Assembly (NCBI GenBank): GCA_039030175.1
Contig: JBCCER010000118.1
Span: forward strand, 1 to 13,603
Direction of reading: 5' to 3'
From: JANQGH01 sp039030175
Lineage (GTDB): Bacteria > Pseudomonadota > Alphaproteobacteria > DSM-16000 > Inquilinaceae
DNA: 13,603 nt
The translations under genes were made by a program, and so were the position numbers. This document shows positions 6,659 through 13,327 of the stretch, piece by piece (the first letter of the stretch is position 1; each line of letters starts with the position of its first letter). Below the pieces are notes generated by a model that saw only the letters and a program-made list of their open reading frames with translations, was not told where the DNA came from and ran no database searches.

Positions 6659-7474
6659 TTAGGTATCAGGCGCCGACGCTTGTGCCGATGCGTAGCGCTG
6701 GAGCCATGCCACGCCGAATTCGGTGATCTCGGGCGCGCTGACCAGCACACAATCCGCCGCACCGACCTTGCTTCTGCGCCCTTTGCCGGTGTCGAGATAC
6801 TGCTCGACAATGTCGCCGAAATACTCCGCCGGCAGCCCGTCCAGCACCGGCTCGCCGGTATCGAATTCCTCGATCATGCTCCAACGGACACCGTCCCCGT
6901 TGCGCAACGGCGCCTCATACCGCCGCAATCGTTTGCCGCTTACCGGCGCGATGTGCTCGGCGTGATGCAAAAGCGTCATCGCATCCAAGGGCGCGCCTAG
7001 CATCAGTACCTTGCCGCCCTCTTCAACCAGCCGTGCCAAAGGCGTGCCGGCGCCATAACCGTAGTTGAGCGGGTGTTCGGCCGTGAAATGTTTGGCCTTA
7101 GCCCCCAGCGCGACCACCGACGCGCCCGGATTGCCGCTGCGCAGCGCCCCAGGCGTCGTGCGCAAAAACTCGGGAAACACGCCATTGTCCCGCGCCGCGC
7201 GGGAGGCTGCCGGATCGAAGACGGGAATGTGATCCCGCCAGGCATCCGGCACCCGGCCCTCATCGTCAAGCAGCGCATCGAAGTCGACACCCCAATCGGC
7301 GTAGCCCAAGAGCGTGCCTTTCGGACCCACGGCATCGCGCAGGGCGGCGATCACCGTGTCCGGCCCGCCCAGCACCGGCCCGACCTTACTAATGGCCGCG
7401 TGCACCATCACGCTGTCCCCCGGCTGGATGCCAAGCGCCGTCAGGTCGCGTCTTATGTCGGTCCTTGTCAACAT
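6659..7474 (-). CDS. AAC(3)-family aminoglycoside N-acetyltransferase homologue, 271 aa
   Basis: Length and motifs fit the AAC(3) (Antibiotic_NAT) family, which transfers acetyl from acetyl-CoA to the 3-amino group of 2-deoxystreptamine aminoglycosides. Visible are GDSVMVHAAISKVGPVLGG (residues 19-37), FDPAASRAARDNGVFPEFLRT (86-106), RSGNPGASVVALG (112-124), HPLNYGYGAGTPLARL (134-149), and LGAPLDAMTLLHHAEH (159-174) with the conserved histidines. The C terminus KVGAADCVLVSAPEITEFGVAWL matches the closing segment of the acquired AAC(3)-II/III type. No integron site, transposase or other resistance gene lies nearby, so this looks like a resident chromosomal gene. It starts 11 nt after the LysR stop and is probably co-transcribed with it. 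The ribosome site is weak (CAGGCG). Whether clinical aminoglycosides are substrates cannot be read from sequence. Confidence 0.9.
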   Translation of the reverse strand: MLTRTDIRRDLTALGIQPGDSVMVHAAISKVGPVLGGPDTVIAALRDAVGPKGTLLGYADWGVDFDALLDDEGRVPDAWRDHIPVFDPAASRAARDNGVFPEFLRTTPGALRSGNPGASVVALGAKAKHFTAEHPLNYGYGAGTPLARLVEEGGKVLMLGAPLDAMTLLHHAEHIAPVSGKRLRRYEAPLRNGDGVRWSMIEEFDTGEPVLDGLPAEYFGDIVEQYLDTGKGRRSKVGAADCVLVSAPEITEFGVAWLQRYASAQASAPDT

Positions 7475-7485
7475 CGCCTGATTGT

Positions 7486-8388
7486 CTACCGGCTCGCAGC
7501 CGCCTCTGCCCTCAGCCAGGCAATCACCTCGGCCACGATCGCGCGCCGTTCAGCATTGGGCGGATGGGCGATATGGAACGTATCGGGCCAGGGCACCGGG
7601 GTTGGCGAGAATTGGACCAGCCGACCGGTCGCCAGCTCGTCCTGAATCAAGATAGCGGGTACCAGGGCCAATCCCTGCCCCGACAGCACGGCCTGGGCGG
7701 CGACCATGAAATGCTCCATGATCACCGGCTGCTGGTCTTCCGGCAGGCTCACCCCCTCGATCTCCTGCCACGCGCGCCACTCGTCGCTGGAATAGATGCG
7801 GATGCGGCGCGCGGAACCGACCGTCTCCGCCAGCCCCTCGCCGCTGTGGGCCTCCAGAAAGTCGGGCGCGCAGACGGGCGCCAATTCGCCCGGCACCAGC
7901 TCGCTCGACACCAGCCCGTCCCAGTCCCCCGCCCCGTACCGGACGCTGAAATCGATCTCCTCCCGCTCGAAATCGACCACCCGGTCGGAGGTCAAGATCT
8001 CCAGTGAGACATCCGGCAACGCCTCGGCAAAGGCATCAAGGCGCGGCACCAAAAACTGCCCAGCGAAGGAGGCGACGGTCGCCAGCCGCACCACGGTCGA
8101 ACGCGGCGGACGGCGCGAAAATCGGGCGAACGCATCCGTCAGCATGGCGAAGGCCGGCGAGATCGACTCCTTCAAGGTCCGCCCCTCCAAAGTCAGCCCC
8201 AGCCCGCCCGGCAGCCGCTCGAACAGCTTAGCGCCGATATAGTCCTCCAGGATCGAAATCTGCTTGCTGACGGCGCTCTGGGTCACGCCCAGCTCGTCCG
8301 CCGCGCGGGTGAAGTTGAGATGCTGTGCCGCCACCTCAAAGGCGCGGATGGAGTTCAATGGAGGCAAGGGTCTGGCCATGGCGGCCAT
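7486..8388 (-). CDS. LysR-type transcriptional regulator, GcvA-like
   Basis: This 300-residue protein has the N-terminal winged helix-turn-helix at about residues 11-70: LNSIRAFEVAAQHLNFTRAA, then DELGVTQSAVSKQISILE and LFERLPGGLGLT. A long linker helix and a periplasmic-binding-protein-like effector domain follow (about 97-295). The opening PPLNSIRAFEVAAQHLNFTRA is typical of the GcvA/AmpR-like branch. The protein should be a cytosolic tetrameric DNA-binding regulator; its ligand is unknown. Start: ATG 8388 or, nine bases on, 8379; neither has a good ribosome site. It is divergent from the GFA gene (138-bp gap, with a TGGC-N7-GCCA repeat) and 11 nt ahead of the AAC(3) gene. It may therefore control both itself plus the AAC(3) run and the divergent GFA gene. 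Confidence 0.93.
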   Translation of the reverse strand: MAAMARPLPPLNSIRAFEVAAQHLNFTRAADELGVTQSAVSKQISILEDYIGAKLFERLPGGLGLTLEGRTLKESISPAFAMLTDAFARFSRRPPRSTVVRLATVASFAGQFLVPRLDAFAEALPDVSLEILTSDRVVDFEREEIDFSVRYGAGDWDGLVSSELVPGELAPVCAPDFLEAHSGEGLAETVGSARRIRIYSSDEWRAWQEIEGVSLPEDQQPVIMEHFMVAAQAVLSGQGLALVPAILIQDELATGRLVQFSPTPVPWPDTFHIAHPPNAERRAIVAEVIAWLRAEAAASR

Positions 8389-8418
8389 GATACCAGCCGA
8401 ACGCGCCGAAAGGTCAAA

Positions 8419-8433
8419 TGGCAGAATGCGCCA
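8419..8433. promoter_or_regulatory. LysR-type operator candidate TGGC-N7-GCCA
   Basis: The divergent gap between the LysR and GFA genes contains TGGC, seven bases, then GCCA. Flanking bases extend the symmetry (AA on the left, TT on the right) after one mismatch. The dyad with a 7-nt spacer and its place about 30 bp from the LysR start match the usual layout of an autoregulatory LysR site. The strict T-N11-A form is not present. Binding is inferred. Confidence 0.35.
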
Positions 8434-8526
8434 ATTTCATACCACCCAACACACCGCGCCGGTTGCCTCGCGACCACCGCTGATCCAACGTCGCCTGCAT
8501 CTCTTGAGCCATCGGGGAGACCCAAT

Positions 8527-8919
8527 ATGACCAAAGTAACCGGCGGCTGCCTGTGCGGCGCGGTCCGAATTACGGCAACGGGCGCCCCTTACCGGGTTGG
8601 CGTCTGCCACTGCATGGACTGTCGCAAGCATCACGGTGCGCTATTCCACGCCTCCGCTATTTTCCCCGCGGAGGCCGTCACGGTCGAAGGCGAGACGCGC
8701 GCCTATGAGGGCCGGCACTTCTGCCCAAAATGCGGCTCGTCGGTCTTCTCCCAAAGTGACGACGAAATCGAGATTCATCTCGGATCCCTCGACGCCCCCG
8801 ACCAGTTCGTACCGACTTACGAGCTTTGGACGGTCCGGCGCGAAGCCTGGCTGCCGCCCTTTCCCGTGAAGCACCGCTATGAACGAAACCGCGAAAGCAC
8901 CCATCGGGCCGAGGATTAG
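8527..8919 (+). CDS. GFA / CENP-V-type zinc-binding protein, 130 aa
   Basis: The family was named for glutathione-dependent formaldehyde-activating enzyme. Its members are small mostly-beta proteins holding two zinc ions. The full ligand set is visible: C8 and C10 in GGCLCGAVR, C27, C29 and C32 in CHCMDCRK, and C66 and C69 in FCPKCGSSVF. Length (about 130 residues) is typical. The family also includes proteins with no formaldehyde role, and the claimed Gfa activity has been questioned, so only the fold is called. The ATG follows GGGGAGA by 6-7 nt. It is divergent from the GcvA-like LysR and 85 nt upstream of the TenA-like gene on the same strand. The last residues (RNRESTHRAED) are polar and probably disordered. 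Confidence 0.92.
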   Translation: MTKVTGGCLCGAVRITATGAPYRVGVCHCMDCRKHHGALFHASAIFPAEAVTVEGETRAYEGRHFCPKCGSSVFSQSDDEIEIHLGSLDAPDQFVPTYELWTVRREAWLPPFPVKHRYERNRESTHRAED

Positions 8920-9004
8920 GGCGACCGAACTGGACGATCCACGCTAGAGTCTCAAACGCTCATCCAGCACCAATTCGACCGTCACCCAGGGAAGGATCGA
9001 TCCG

Positions 9005-9667
9005 ATGACCACCGCGCAAGAGGTTCTCGACCAGGCCCATGCGGCCCTCGCCGAAACCGACCGGCAGATCCGCAACCACCCCTATCTCGCCGAAATCCGC
9101 GCCGGTACCGTCACCCTTGAGGCCCTGCGATCCTTCCCGGGCCACCAATATCATCTTTGGCGCAGCGACCTGCGCTCAACCGCGACCATGGTCCAACGCT
9201 TCGGCGACCTGCCCTATGGCGATTTCTTCATCAACGACCTCCAGGCCGAGGTGGCAGCCCGAGAGCAAATCCTCGTCCTGGCCGCCAAGCTCGGCATGTC
9301 CGAGGCCGACCTCGAGGCGTTCGAGCCCACACCGGACGGCTTCGCCTACACCGCCTATTTCGCCTGGCTGTCTATGTATGGCTCGGCGGCAGAGGTCGCC
9401 TGCGGCGTCGCCGTCAACTTCGCCGCCTGGGGCCACAATTGCGGCGAGGTCAGCAAGGGCCTGAAAGAGCATTACAGCGTCACCGAAGACGAGGCCCGTT
9501 TCCTAGACGATTTCGCCAACCTCCCCTCCTTCGACAGCGCCGCCGCCGTGATCATCGAGGACGATCTGAAAAAGGGCGTAGAGCCAAGAGTGATCGTCCG
9601 CGCCGCCCGCCTGATCCAGGCCTACGAGCAATCATTCTGGGACGCGATGCTGGCAGCGACGCGGTAG
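9005..9667 (+). CDS. TenA-like / haem-oxygenase-fold protein, 220 aa
   Basis: The protein is all helical and follows the TenA/THI-4 layout (haem-oxygenase-like fold, also used by PqqC and diiron oxygenases). Visible are NHPYLAEIRAGTVTLEAL at the N terminus (residues 24-41), GHQYHLWRSDLR (46-57), a central helix with C133 where TenA has its catalytic cysteine, and the closing YEQSFWDAML (207-216), like the YE-x-x-FWDMA end of TenA. Against thiaminase activity, the Asp that holds the pyrimidine in B. subtilis TenA appears as Gln48 in my alignment, and the region around C133 (ACGVAVNFAAWGHNCG) departs from the usual PC-x-W-x-Y. A thiamin-salvage role is therefore uncertain, and a metal-using relative is possible (H25, H47, H50). 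The ATG follows GGAAGGA. It probably forms a unit with the GFA gene. Confidence 0.75.
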   Translation: MTTAQEVLDQAHAALAETDRQIRNHPYLAEIRAGTVTLEALRSFPGHQYHLWRSDLRSTATMVQRFGDLPYGDFFINDLQAEVAAREQILVLAAKLGMSEADLEAFEPTPDGFAYTAYFAWLSMYGSAAEVACGVAVNFAAWGHNCGEVSKGLKEHYSVTEDEARFLDDFANLPSFDSAAAVIIEDDLKKGVEPRVIVRAARLIQAYEQSFWDAMLAATR

Positions 9668-9677
9668 AGCATCGAGT

Positions 9678-9854
9678 CTAGAAAAGGTGCCGAAGCCATT
9701 TCGGCCCGAAGATGATCATTAAAAATATGGCGATCAAAGTCCCGATAACGATAAGGCTCCAGAGGCCGATAAACAGGTACATGCCAACAGCAACGGCCAG
9801 CCATATCACGATACCATGTGAGTGCTCATTCAGGAGTTTTCGGATCTCTTTCAA
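9678..9854 (-). CDS. Candidate 58-aa hydrophobic small protein, TTG start
   Basis: Directly behind the second LysR gene (50-nt gap) a short frame opens after an in-frame TAA. It begins TTG, preceded by GGGAG at 11 nt, and ends TAG at 9678-9680. The product starts polar and basic (MKEIRKLLNEHSHG). It then runs through about 36 hydrophobic residues (roughly 15-50, including IVIWLAVAVGMYLFIGLW and LIAIFLMIIFG) and ends PKWLRHLF. That is the make-up of a one- or two-helix membrane protein with basic ends, not of a random antisense frame. The TTG start and length under 60 codons would make most gene callers miss it. The stretch is more AT-rich than its neighbours. Against it: a terminator-like hairpin overlaps the last codons, and I recognise no homologue. 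Confidence 0.5.
   Translation of the reverse strand: MKEIRKLLNEHSHGIVIWLAVAVGMYLFIGLWSLIVIGTLIAIFLMIIFGPKWLRHLF
9689..9705 (-). terminator. Possible rho-independent terminator, minus strand
   Basis: A perfect 6-bp stem GCCGAA/TTCGGC with a 5-nt loop is followed on the minus strand by ACC and then TTTTC. It could end the transcript of the second LysR gene (and of the 58-codon ORF, whose 3' end it overlaps). On the plus strand it lies 21 nt after the TenA-like stop and may act on that transcript too, but no T-run follows on that side. The stem is short, so strength is uncertain. Confidence 0.35.
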
Positions 9855-9904
9855 TTAGTTTTACACTCCCGTACTGCCAGTCAGATTGGTGCAATCCGCT
9901 TCAT

Positions 9905-10843
9905 TCACGATAGCGAATATGAGTGCTTGGACTCAATGCTGACAGCGGCGCGCGAGGCGCATTCGGCAGCACTCCCGTCAAACACCGGCTTCAGCCGTCG
10001 CGCCACCCGGCCGAATAGGCGCATGACGGTGCGGATGCGGGCGACGCGGGCAAGGTCCGGATGGGTCACGATCCAAAGGTCCGGGTAGGCGCGGGCGGGC
10101 AAGCCGGGCAGGCGCAGCAGCCCGTCCATAGGGTCGCCGAAATAGCAGGGCAGATAGGCCGCGCCCATGCCGGCGCGGGCGGCAAAGGCCGCAACCAGCT
10201 TATCGTCCGAGGCGAGCGAGACCGTCTTGCCGCCGTGATAGTCGGTGGCCTCGGTGCCGGGCGAGCCCTGCGGGATGTGGCCGATCCATTCCATGGCGTC
10301 GGGCCCGGCCTCCGGCGCCAACCCCGCCAGATAAGCGGGCGCAGCATAAGCGTGAACGCGGACCTCCGTCAGCTTCAGCCCGAACAGACCCTCATCAGGC
10401 GCGCCGGTCGCGCGGATTGCAATATCTGTCTCGCGCTGGTGCAGGTTTAAGACGTCGATCCCGGCCAGCGTCCGCAGCACGATGCCCGGATAGCGCTGCT
10501 TCAAAACAGTCGCCATCTCCAAGAACGGCTCGCTGGCCAGGAAGATGTGCGGCGCGGATACGGTCACCGGCCCTTCCGGCCGCACGTCGCGCTGGTCGAG
10601 GCGCCGGTCGAGGCCGATCGCCGCCGCCTCCATCTGCTCGGCCGCATCGACGGCATCGAGGCCCGCCGCGGTCGGCGCAAAGCCGCTCGGCAAGCGATCG
10701 AACAGGCGAACGCCGACTTGTCGCTCAAGCGACGCGATCCGCCGCGATACCGTGGCGTGGTTGACGCCCAGCCGACGCGCGGCCGCCGTCACCCCACCGC
10801 TACGGGCAATCTCCAGCACGAATTTCAGATCGTCCCAATCCAT
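9905..10843 (-). CDS. LysR-type transcriptional regulator, MDWDDL subgroup
   Basis: From the chosen start the protein has 312 residues. The winged helix-turn-helix opens MDWDDLKFVLEIARSGGVTA and continues RRLGVNHATVSRRIASLE and LFDRLPSGFAPT. The effector domain follows (from about residue 90), with PVTVSAPHIFLAS, ETDIAIRATG and GMGAAYLPCYFGD. ATGs at 10858 and 10876 would add 5 or 11 residues, but MDWDDL is where members of this branch normally begin. The longest form would also run over the CGATA/TATCG motifs. None of the three has a clear ribosome site. The gene is divergent from the DUF1330 gene across a 145-bp gap, which is the classic arrangement for a LysR regulator and its target. The C-terminal tail after about residue 287 (DGSAAECASRAAVSIES) is poorly conserved in type. 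Confidence 0.9.
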   Translation of the reverse strand: MDWDDLKFVLEIARSGGVTAAARRLGVNHATVSRRIASLERQVGVRLFDRLPSGFAPTAAGLDAVDAAEQMEAAAIGLDRRLDQRDVRPEGPVTVSAPHIFLASEPFLEMATVLKQRYPGIVLRTLAGIDVLNLHQRETDIAIRATGAPDEGLFGLKLTEVRVHAYAAPAYLAGLAPEAGPDAMEWIGHIPQGSPGTEATDYHGGKTVSLASDDKLVAAFAARAGMGAAYLPCYFGDPMDGLLRLPGLPARAYPDLWIVTHPDLARVARIRTVMRLFGRVARRLKPVFDGSAAECASRAAVSIESKHSYSLS

Positions 10844-10865
10844 CGCGCGCCCGTTCATGTCTGTG

Positions 10866-10898
10866 CGATAATGCACTAGTATCGTGACAACTCCGATA
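10866..10898. promoter_or_regulatory. Evenly spaced triple motif CGATA-N9-TATCG-N9-CGATA between LysR and DUF1330
   Basis: CGATA stands at 10866-10870, its reverse complement TATCG at 10880-10884, and CGATA again at 10894-10898. Each step is exactly 14 bp, so the three sites form two overlapping dyads. They lie 23-55 bp upstream of the chosen LysR start and 90-120 bp upstream of the DUF1330 gene. A LysR tetramer that contacts two adjacent dyads would suit this array. Binding is inferred. Confidence 0.45.
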
Positions 10899-10988
10899 GT
10901 TTATTAACGGAAATTGCACCCCAGATTCAATCCGTTCAACCGCCAAACCGACGGCCCCACTCCTCGGGCGCCGCGAACAGGAGAGATC

Positions 10989-11276
10989 ATGACCGCCAGA
11001 CTCATCGTCCTCGTGAAGTCGGTGAAGGACGCCGATACGTACGCCAAATATCGCGAGGTCTCCGGCGCCGCCCTCGCCAAGCATGGCGCCAAGGTCGTGC
11101 AGGCGAGCCCGAACCCCACGCAACTAGAGGGCGCGGACAATCCGCTGGCGACCGTTGCGATCATCGAGTTCCCCGACGCCGACGCCGCCCATGCCTGGTA
11201 CAACGATCCGGACCTGGCAGACAGTCACGCAATGCGCCGCGAGGGGGTTGAACTGGCGCTGTATCTGGCGGGCTAA
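10989..11276 (+). CDS. DUF1330 family protein, 95 aa
   Basis: This is a small alpha/beta (dimeric ferredoxin-like) protein of the DUF1330 family. It shows the family's opening strand RLIVLVKSVKDADTYAKY, a mid segment with HGAKVVQASPNPTQLEG, and the conserved block VAIIEFPDADAAHAWYNDPDL, followed by a C-terminal strand ending ALYLAG. Family members have no settled function; the fold resembles small monooxygenase or isomerase proteins. The start is ATG 10989, seven nt after AGGAGAG. The frame extends upstream to an ATG at 10914, but that adds 25 low-conservation residues with no ribosome site. It is divergent from the second LysR, its likely regulator. It is convergent with the SDR gene, with 10 nt between stops. 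Confidence 0.9.
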   Translation: MTARLIVLVKSVKDADTYAKYREVSGAALAKHGAKVVQASPNPTQLEGADNPLATVAIIEFPDADAAHAWYNDPDLADSHAMRREGVELALYLAG

Positions 11277-11286
11277 CGGCCCGTCG

Positions 11287-12078
11287 CTAAAGCGCGATCA
11301 CGCCGGCACAGACGGCCAAGGCCTGGCCGGTGATGTTCGCGCCGGCCGGCGTGCATAGGAACAGGGCCATGTTCGCGATGTCGCGGTTGGTGACCATCTT
11401 GCCCATGGCGACCTTTTGCAGGGTCTGATCGCGCGCCGTGTCGAAGCTGACCCCTTCGGCCTCGGCGCGGGCCGCGATCACCCTGTCGATGCGCGGGCCT
11501 TCGACGATGCCAGGTTGGATGCAGTTCACCCTTATGCCGTGCCCACCCAGCTCGATCGCAAGGCTCTCGGTCATGCCGACAATGGCCCATTTAGTCGCCG
11601 AATAGGGCAACCGCCGCGCCATGCCCATTCGGCCCGCCGTCGAGGACAGCGCGACGATCGACGCATCCTCCGACTGCTTCAACAAAGGCACCGCCCGGCG
11701 CAGGCAATAGAATTGGCCGTTGAGATTAACGTCCACGGTTCGCCGCCATTCGTCCGGCGTCATGTCCTCCACATTCGCCGTCGGCCCGGCGATACCGGCA
11801 TTGTTGATCAGAACATCCAGCCCGCCGAGCCGGCTCTCGACCGCATCGAACAGCGCATCGACATCGCCCTCGTCGGCGACATCCGCCTGCATCGCCTGCG
11901 CGCTGGGATGGGCCTCCCGGAAGTCGGCCAACGCTGCCTCGTCAACGTCGCAAACGAAGATCTTGGCCTCATGCCTCAAAAACACCTCAGCGATCTCGCG
12001 CCCGATGCCGGCGGCGCCGGCCGTCACCACCACCCGCAATCCGGTACGCGGCCGAAACTCATCGGAAGTATTGCTCAT
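11287..12078 (-). CDS. Classical short-chain dehydrogenase/reductase (SDR), 263 aa
   Basis: All SDR signatures are in place: cofactor loop TAGAAGIG (residues 19-26), acidic D44 after strand 2, which favours NAD(H), NNAG (92-95), N118 in the active-site helix, catalytic S146, and the YSATK pair Y159/K163. PGIVEGPR (189-196) and the C-terminal GQALAVCAGV follow. Length is standard for a cytosolic oxidoreductase acting on alcohols, sugars or steroids; the substrate cannot be told. The final residues (CAGVIAL) differ from the usual C-D/G-G-G ending, with Ala in place of Gly. The ATG has only a weak upstream GGAAAGG at a long distance. It is convergent with DUF1330. Upstream of its start lies the 276-bp inverted-repeat element, 86 bp away. 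Confidence 0.95.
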   Translation of the reverse strand: MSNTSDEFRPRTGLRVVVTAGAAGIGREIAEVFLRHEAKIFVCDVDEAALADFREAHPSAQAMQADVADEGDVDALFDAVESRLGGLDVLINNAGIAGPTANVEDMTPDEWRRTVDVNLNGQFYCLRRAVPLLKQSEDASIVALSSTAGRMGMARRLPYSATKWAIVGMTESLAIELGGHGIRVNCIQPGIVEGPRIDRVIAARAEAEGVSFDTARDQTLQKVAMGKMVTNRDIANMALFLCTPAGANITGQALAVCAGVIAL

Positions 12079-12164
12079 TCGATCTCACGGCCTTTCCAAA
12101 TTCTCAAGAAGGTTACAAACACAATAGCCGGCCGCGCGCAAAGCTTTCCGCATTTCTCAACTTA

Positions 12165-12440
12165 TACCAAGGAGCGTTGATAGTGACTCATGTGACCGCT
12201 TTGTCTTGTCGGCTGGATAGGCGCGTGTCGCGCCGTGGTGTGGAGCACCACAAGCGGCGCGCCCCAATAGAGCTTTCTGGGCAGCCAGCGGGCAAGACAA
12301 CGCGGCCTCCGGTGGGGCCAAATCGCTCCACGGCTGCGTTGCGCCGCTAGCCCGATGCTAAAGCATCGCGCTGCGCGACCCGCCTTGCCGTGAACCGATT
12401 TGGCCGCCATCACATGGGTCACTATCAACGATCCTTGGTA
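12165..12440. mobile_element. MITE-like 276-bp element with 31-bp terminal inverted repeats and two internal stem-loop lobes
   Basis: The ends (12165-12195 and 12410-12440) are inverted copies matching at 29 of 31 positions and start TACCAAGGA. They are flanked by TTA on both sides (12162-12164 and 12441-12443), as a 3-bp target duplication would leave. If the outer TA of each end is counted as target, a TA duplication of Tc1/mariner (IS630) type also fits. Inside are two further inverted-repeat pairs. Lobe A is 12196-12216 with 12285-12305 (18 of 21 match). Lobe B is 12316-12334 with 12387-12405 (17 of 19). Small hairpins sit at the tips: GGCGCG/CGCGCC, GTGGTG/CACCAC and GATGC/GCATC. There is no transposase frame. 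The element fills most of the 427-bp gap between the SDR gene and the 252-residue gene; I see nothing else of note in the remainder. Confidence 0.75.
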
Positions 12441-12505
12441 TTAGGCTACTCTCCCCCACCCAAAACTCGCGAGGGGCGGCTACCAGTAACAGGGAGGGAA
12501 CTTGC

Positions 12506-13264
12506 ATGACCACCGTCATCTATGGCCCGTTTCGCCTGTCGATCGACGACGCCAACCCGGCCGATCATCCCCAGTCGGAAAAGGAAACCGTGCTGCTGCA
12601 CGCGATCTATGACTGTTTCCCGCCGCCCGGCTCTCACGGCTTTATCGAGCGGCCGCAGACGGCAACCCCGCAACTGATCAGCCGCTTTTTGCGCCGGCAG
12701 GAATCCTCCGACCTGATCCTCTACGCCCCTGCCGTGAATGGCCGTCCGCCGACCCTGGAGGTCGCCATCGCCGCGATCATGGACAAGCTGGATGTCGACC
12801 CGCTGACGATCACCTACTTGGCTGACAGTTACAAGGCTCTGCTGAATTCCAAGCCCTGCTACAAGGCGACCATTTACCTGCGCATCGGCTTCACGATCCG
12901 GGAGATCAAAGTCGCGGCCAATGTGGATCTGGGCAAGGGTGCCGACAAATTCGCCAAGGGCGACGAAATCGCCACCTTCCGGGTTAAGGAACCAAAGCAG
13001 TTCCGGTTCGAGAAGTACTACGAATTCAACAAGAAGTGCTGCACCGAGGAACCGGACGAAAAGCCGGAAACAGAGCGCACCCCATGGCTGCCGCGAGAAG
13101 GCGTTCTGGATCTCGACCGCTACGGCATCAACCCGACCTGGCGTTTCCGAATCAATCCTGAGTTCCGCTACAAATTCGACTTCACGCCACGCTATCGGTT
13201 CTTTGAGGGGGAGGACGGCAACGGGAGCGAGGACGGCGACAGCGACGGACCGCAGGAGAACTAG
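12506..13264 (+). CDS. Hypothetical protein, 252 aa, unrecognised
   Basis: The start is well supported: GGGAGGG stands 7-10 nt before ATG 12506. I recognise no family. The protein is soluble-looking, with no signal peptide or membrane helix. The N-terminal half mixes short strands (TVIYGPFRLSIDD) with helices (ISRFLRRQ, LEVAIAAIMDKLDVD, ITYLADSYKALLNSK). Residues about 119-160 look like beta strands (YKATIYLRIGFTIREIKVAA). A KKCCTEE pair (C178, C179) precedes a proline- and acid-rich linker. Residues 212-235 alternate aromatic and basic residues (WRFRINPEFRYKFDF, RYRFF). The last 17 are almost all acidic, Gly or Ser. Codon use resembles the neighbours. It sits alone, 66 bp after the inverted-repeat element and 109 bp before a purine permease gene on the same strand. 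Confidence 0.85.
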   Translation: MTTVIYGPFRLSIDDANPADHPQSEKETVLLHAIYDCFPPPGSHGFIERPQTATPQLISRFLRRQESSDLILYAPAVNGRPPTLEVAIAAIMDKLDVDPLTITYLADSYKALLNSKPCYKATIYLRIGFTIREIKVAANVDLGKGADKFAKGDEIATFRVKEPKQFRFEKYYEFNKKCCTEEPDEKPETERTPWLPREGVLDLDRYGINPTWRFRINPEFRYKFDFTPRYRFFEGEDGNGSEDGDSDGPQEN

Positions 13265-13327
13265 CCGCGCATCCGTGCGACGTCAGTCCGTATAGGCTGC
13301 GCTTCCTAGACCGAGACATTCAAACTA

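Noticed and set aside
6653..6668. Inverted repeat ATACC-N6-GGTAT at the end of the AAC(3) gene
   Set aside because: It is short, AT-containing, overlaps the stop codon and has no T-run, so chance is likely.
9622..9804. 60-codon minus-strand frame starting MAGRCCWHV
   Set aside because: It overlaps the end of the TenA-like gene and has no hydrophobic or domain pattern. The alternative frame in the same place (9678-9854) is far more protein-like.
11269..11283. Possible bidirectional terminator between DUF1330 and SDR (CGGGC-N5-GCCCG)
   Set aside because: It has only a 5-bp stem overlapping a stop codon and no T-run on either side, so it is too weak to call.
12162..12428. 88-codon minus-strand frame across the inverted-repeat element
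   Set aside because: It runs through both terminal repeats and all the hairpins and has no ribosome site. Its composition is Arg/Ala-rich, as expected from GC-rich repeats, so it is not a convincing gene or transposase remnant.
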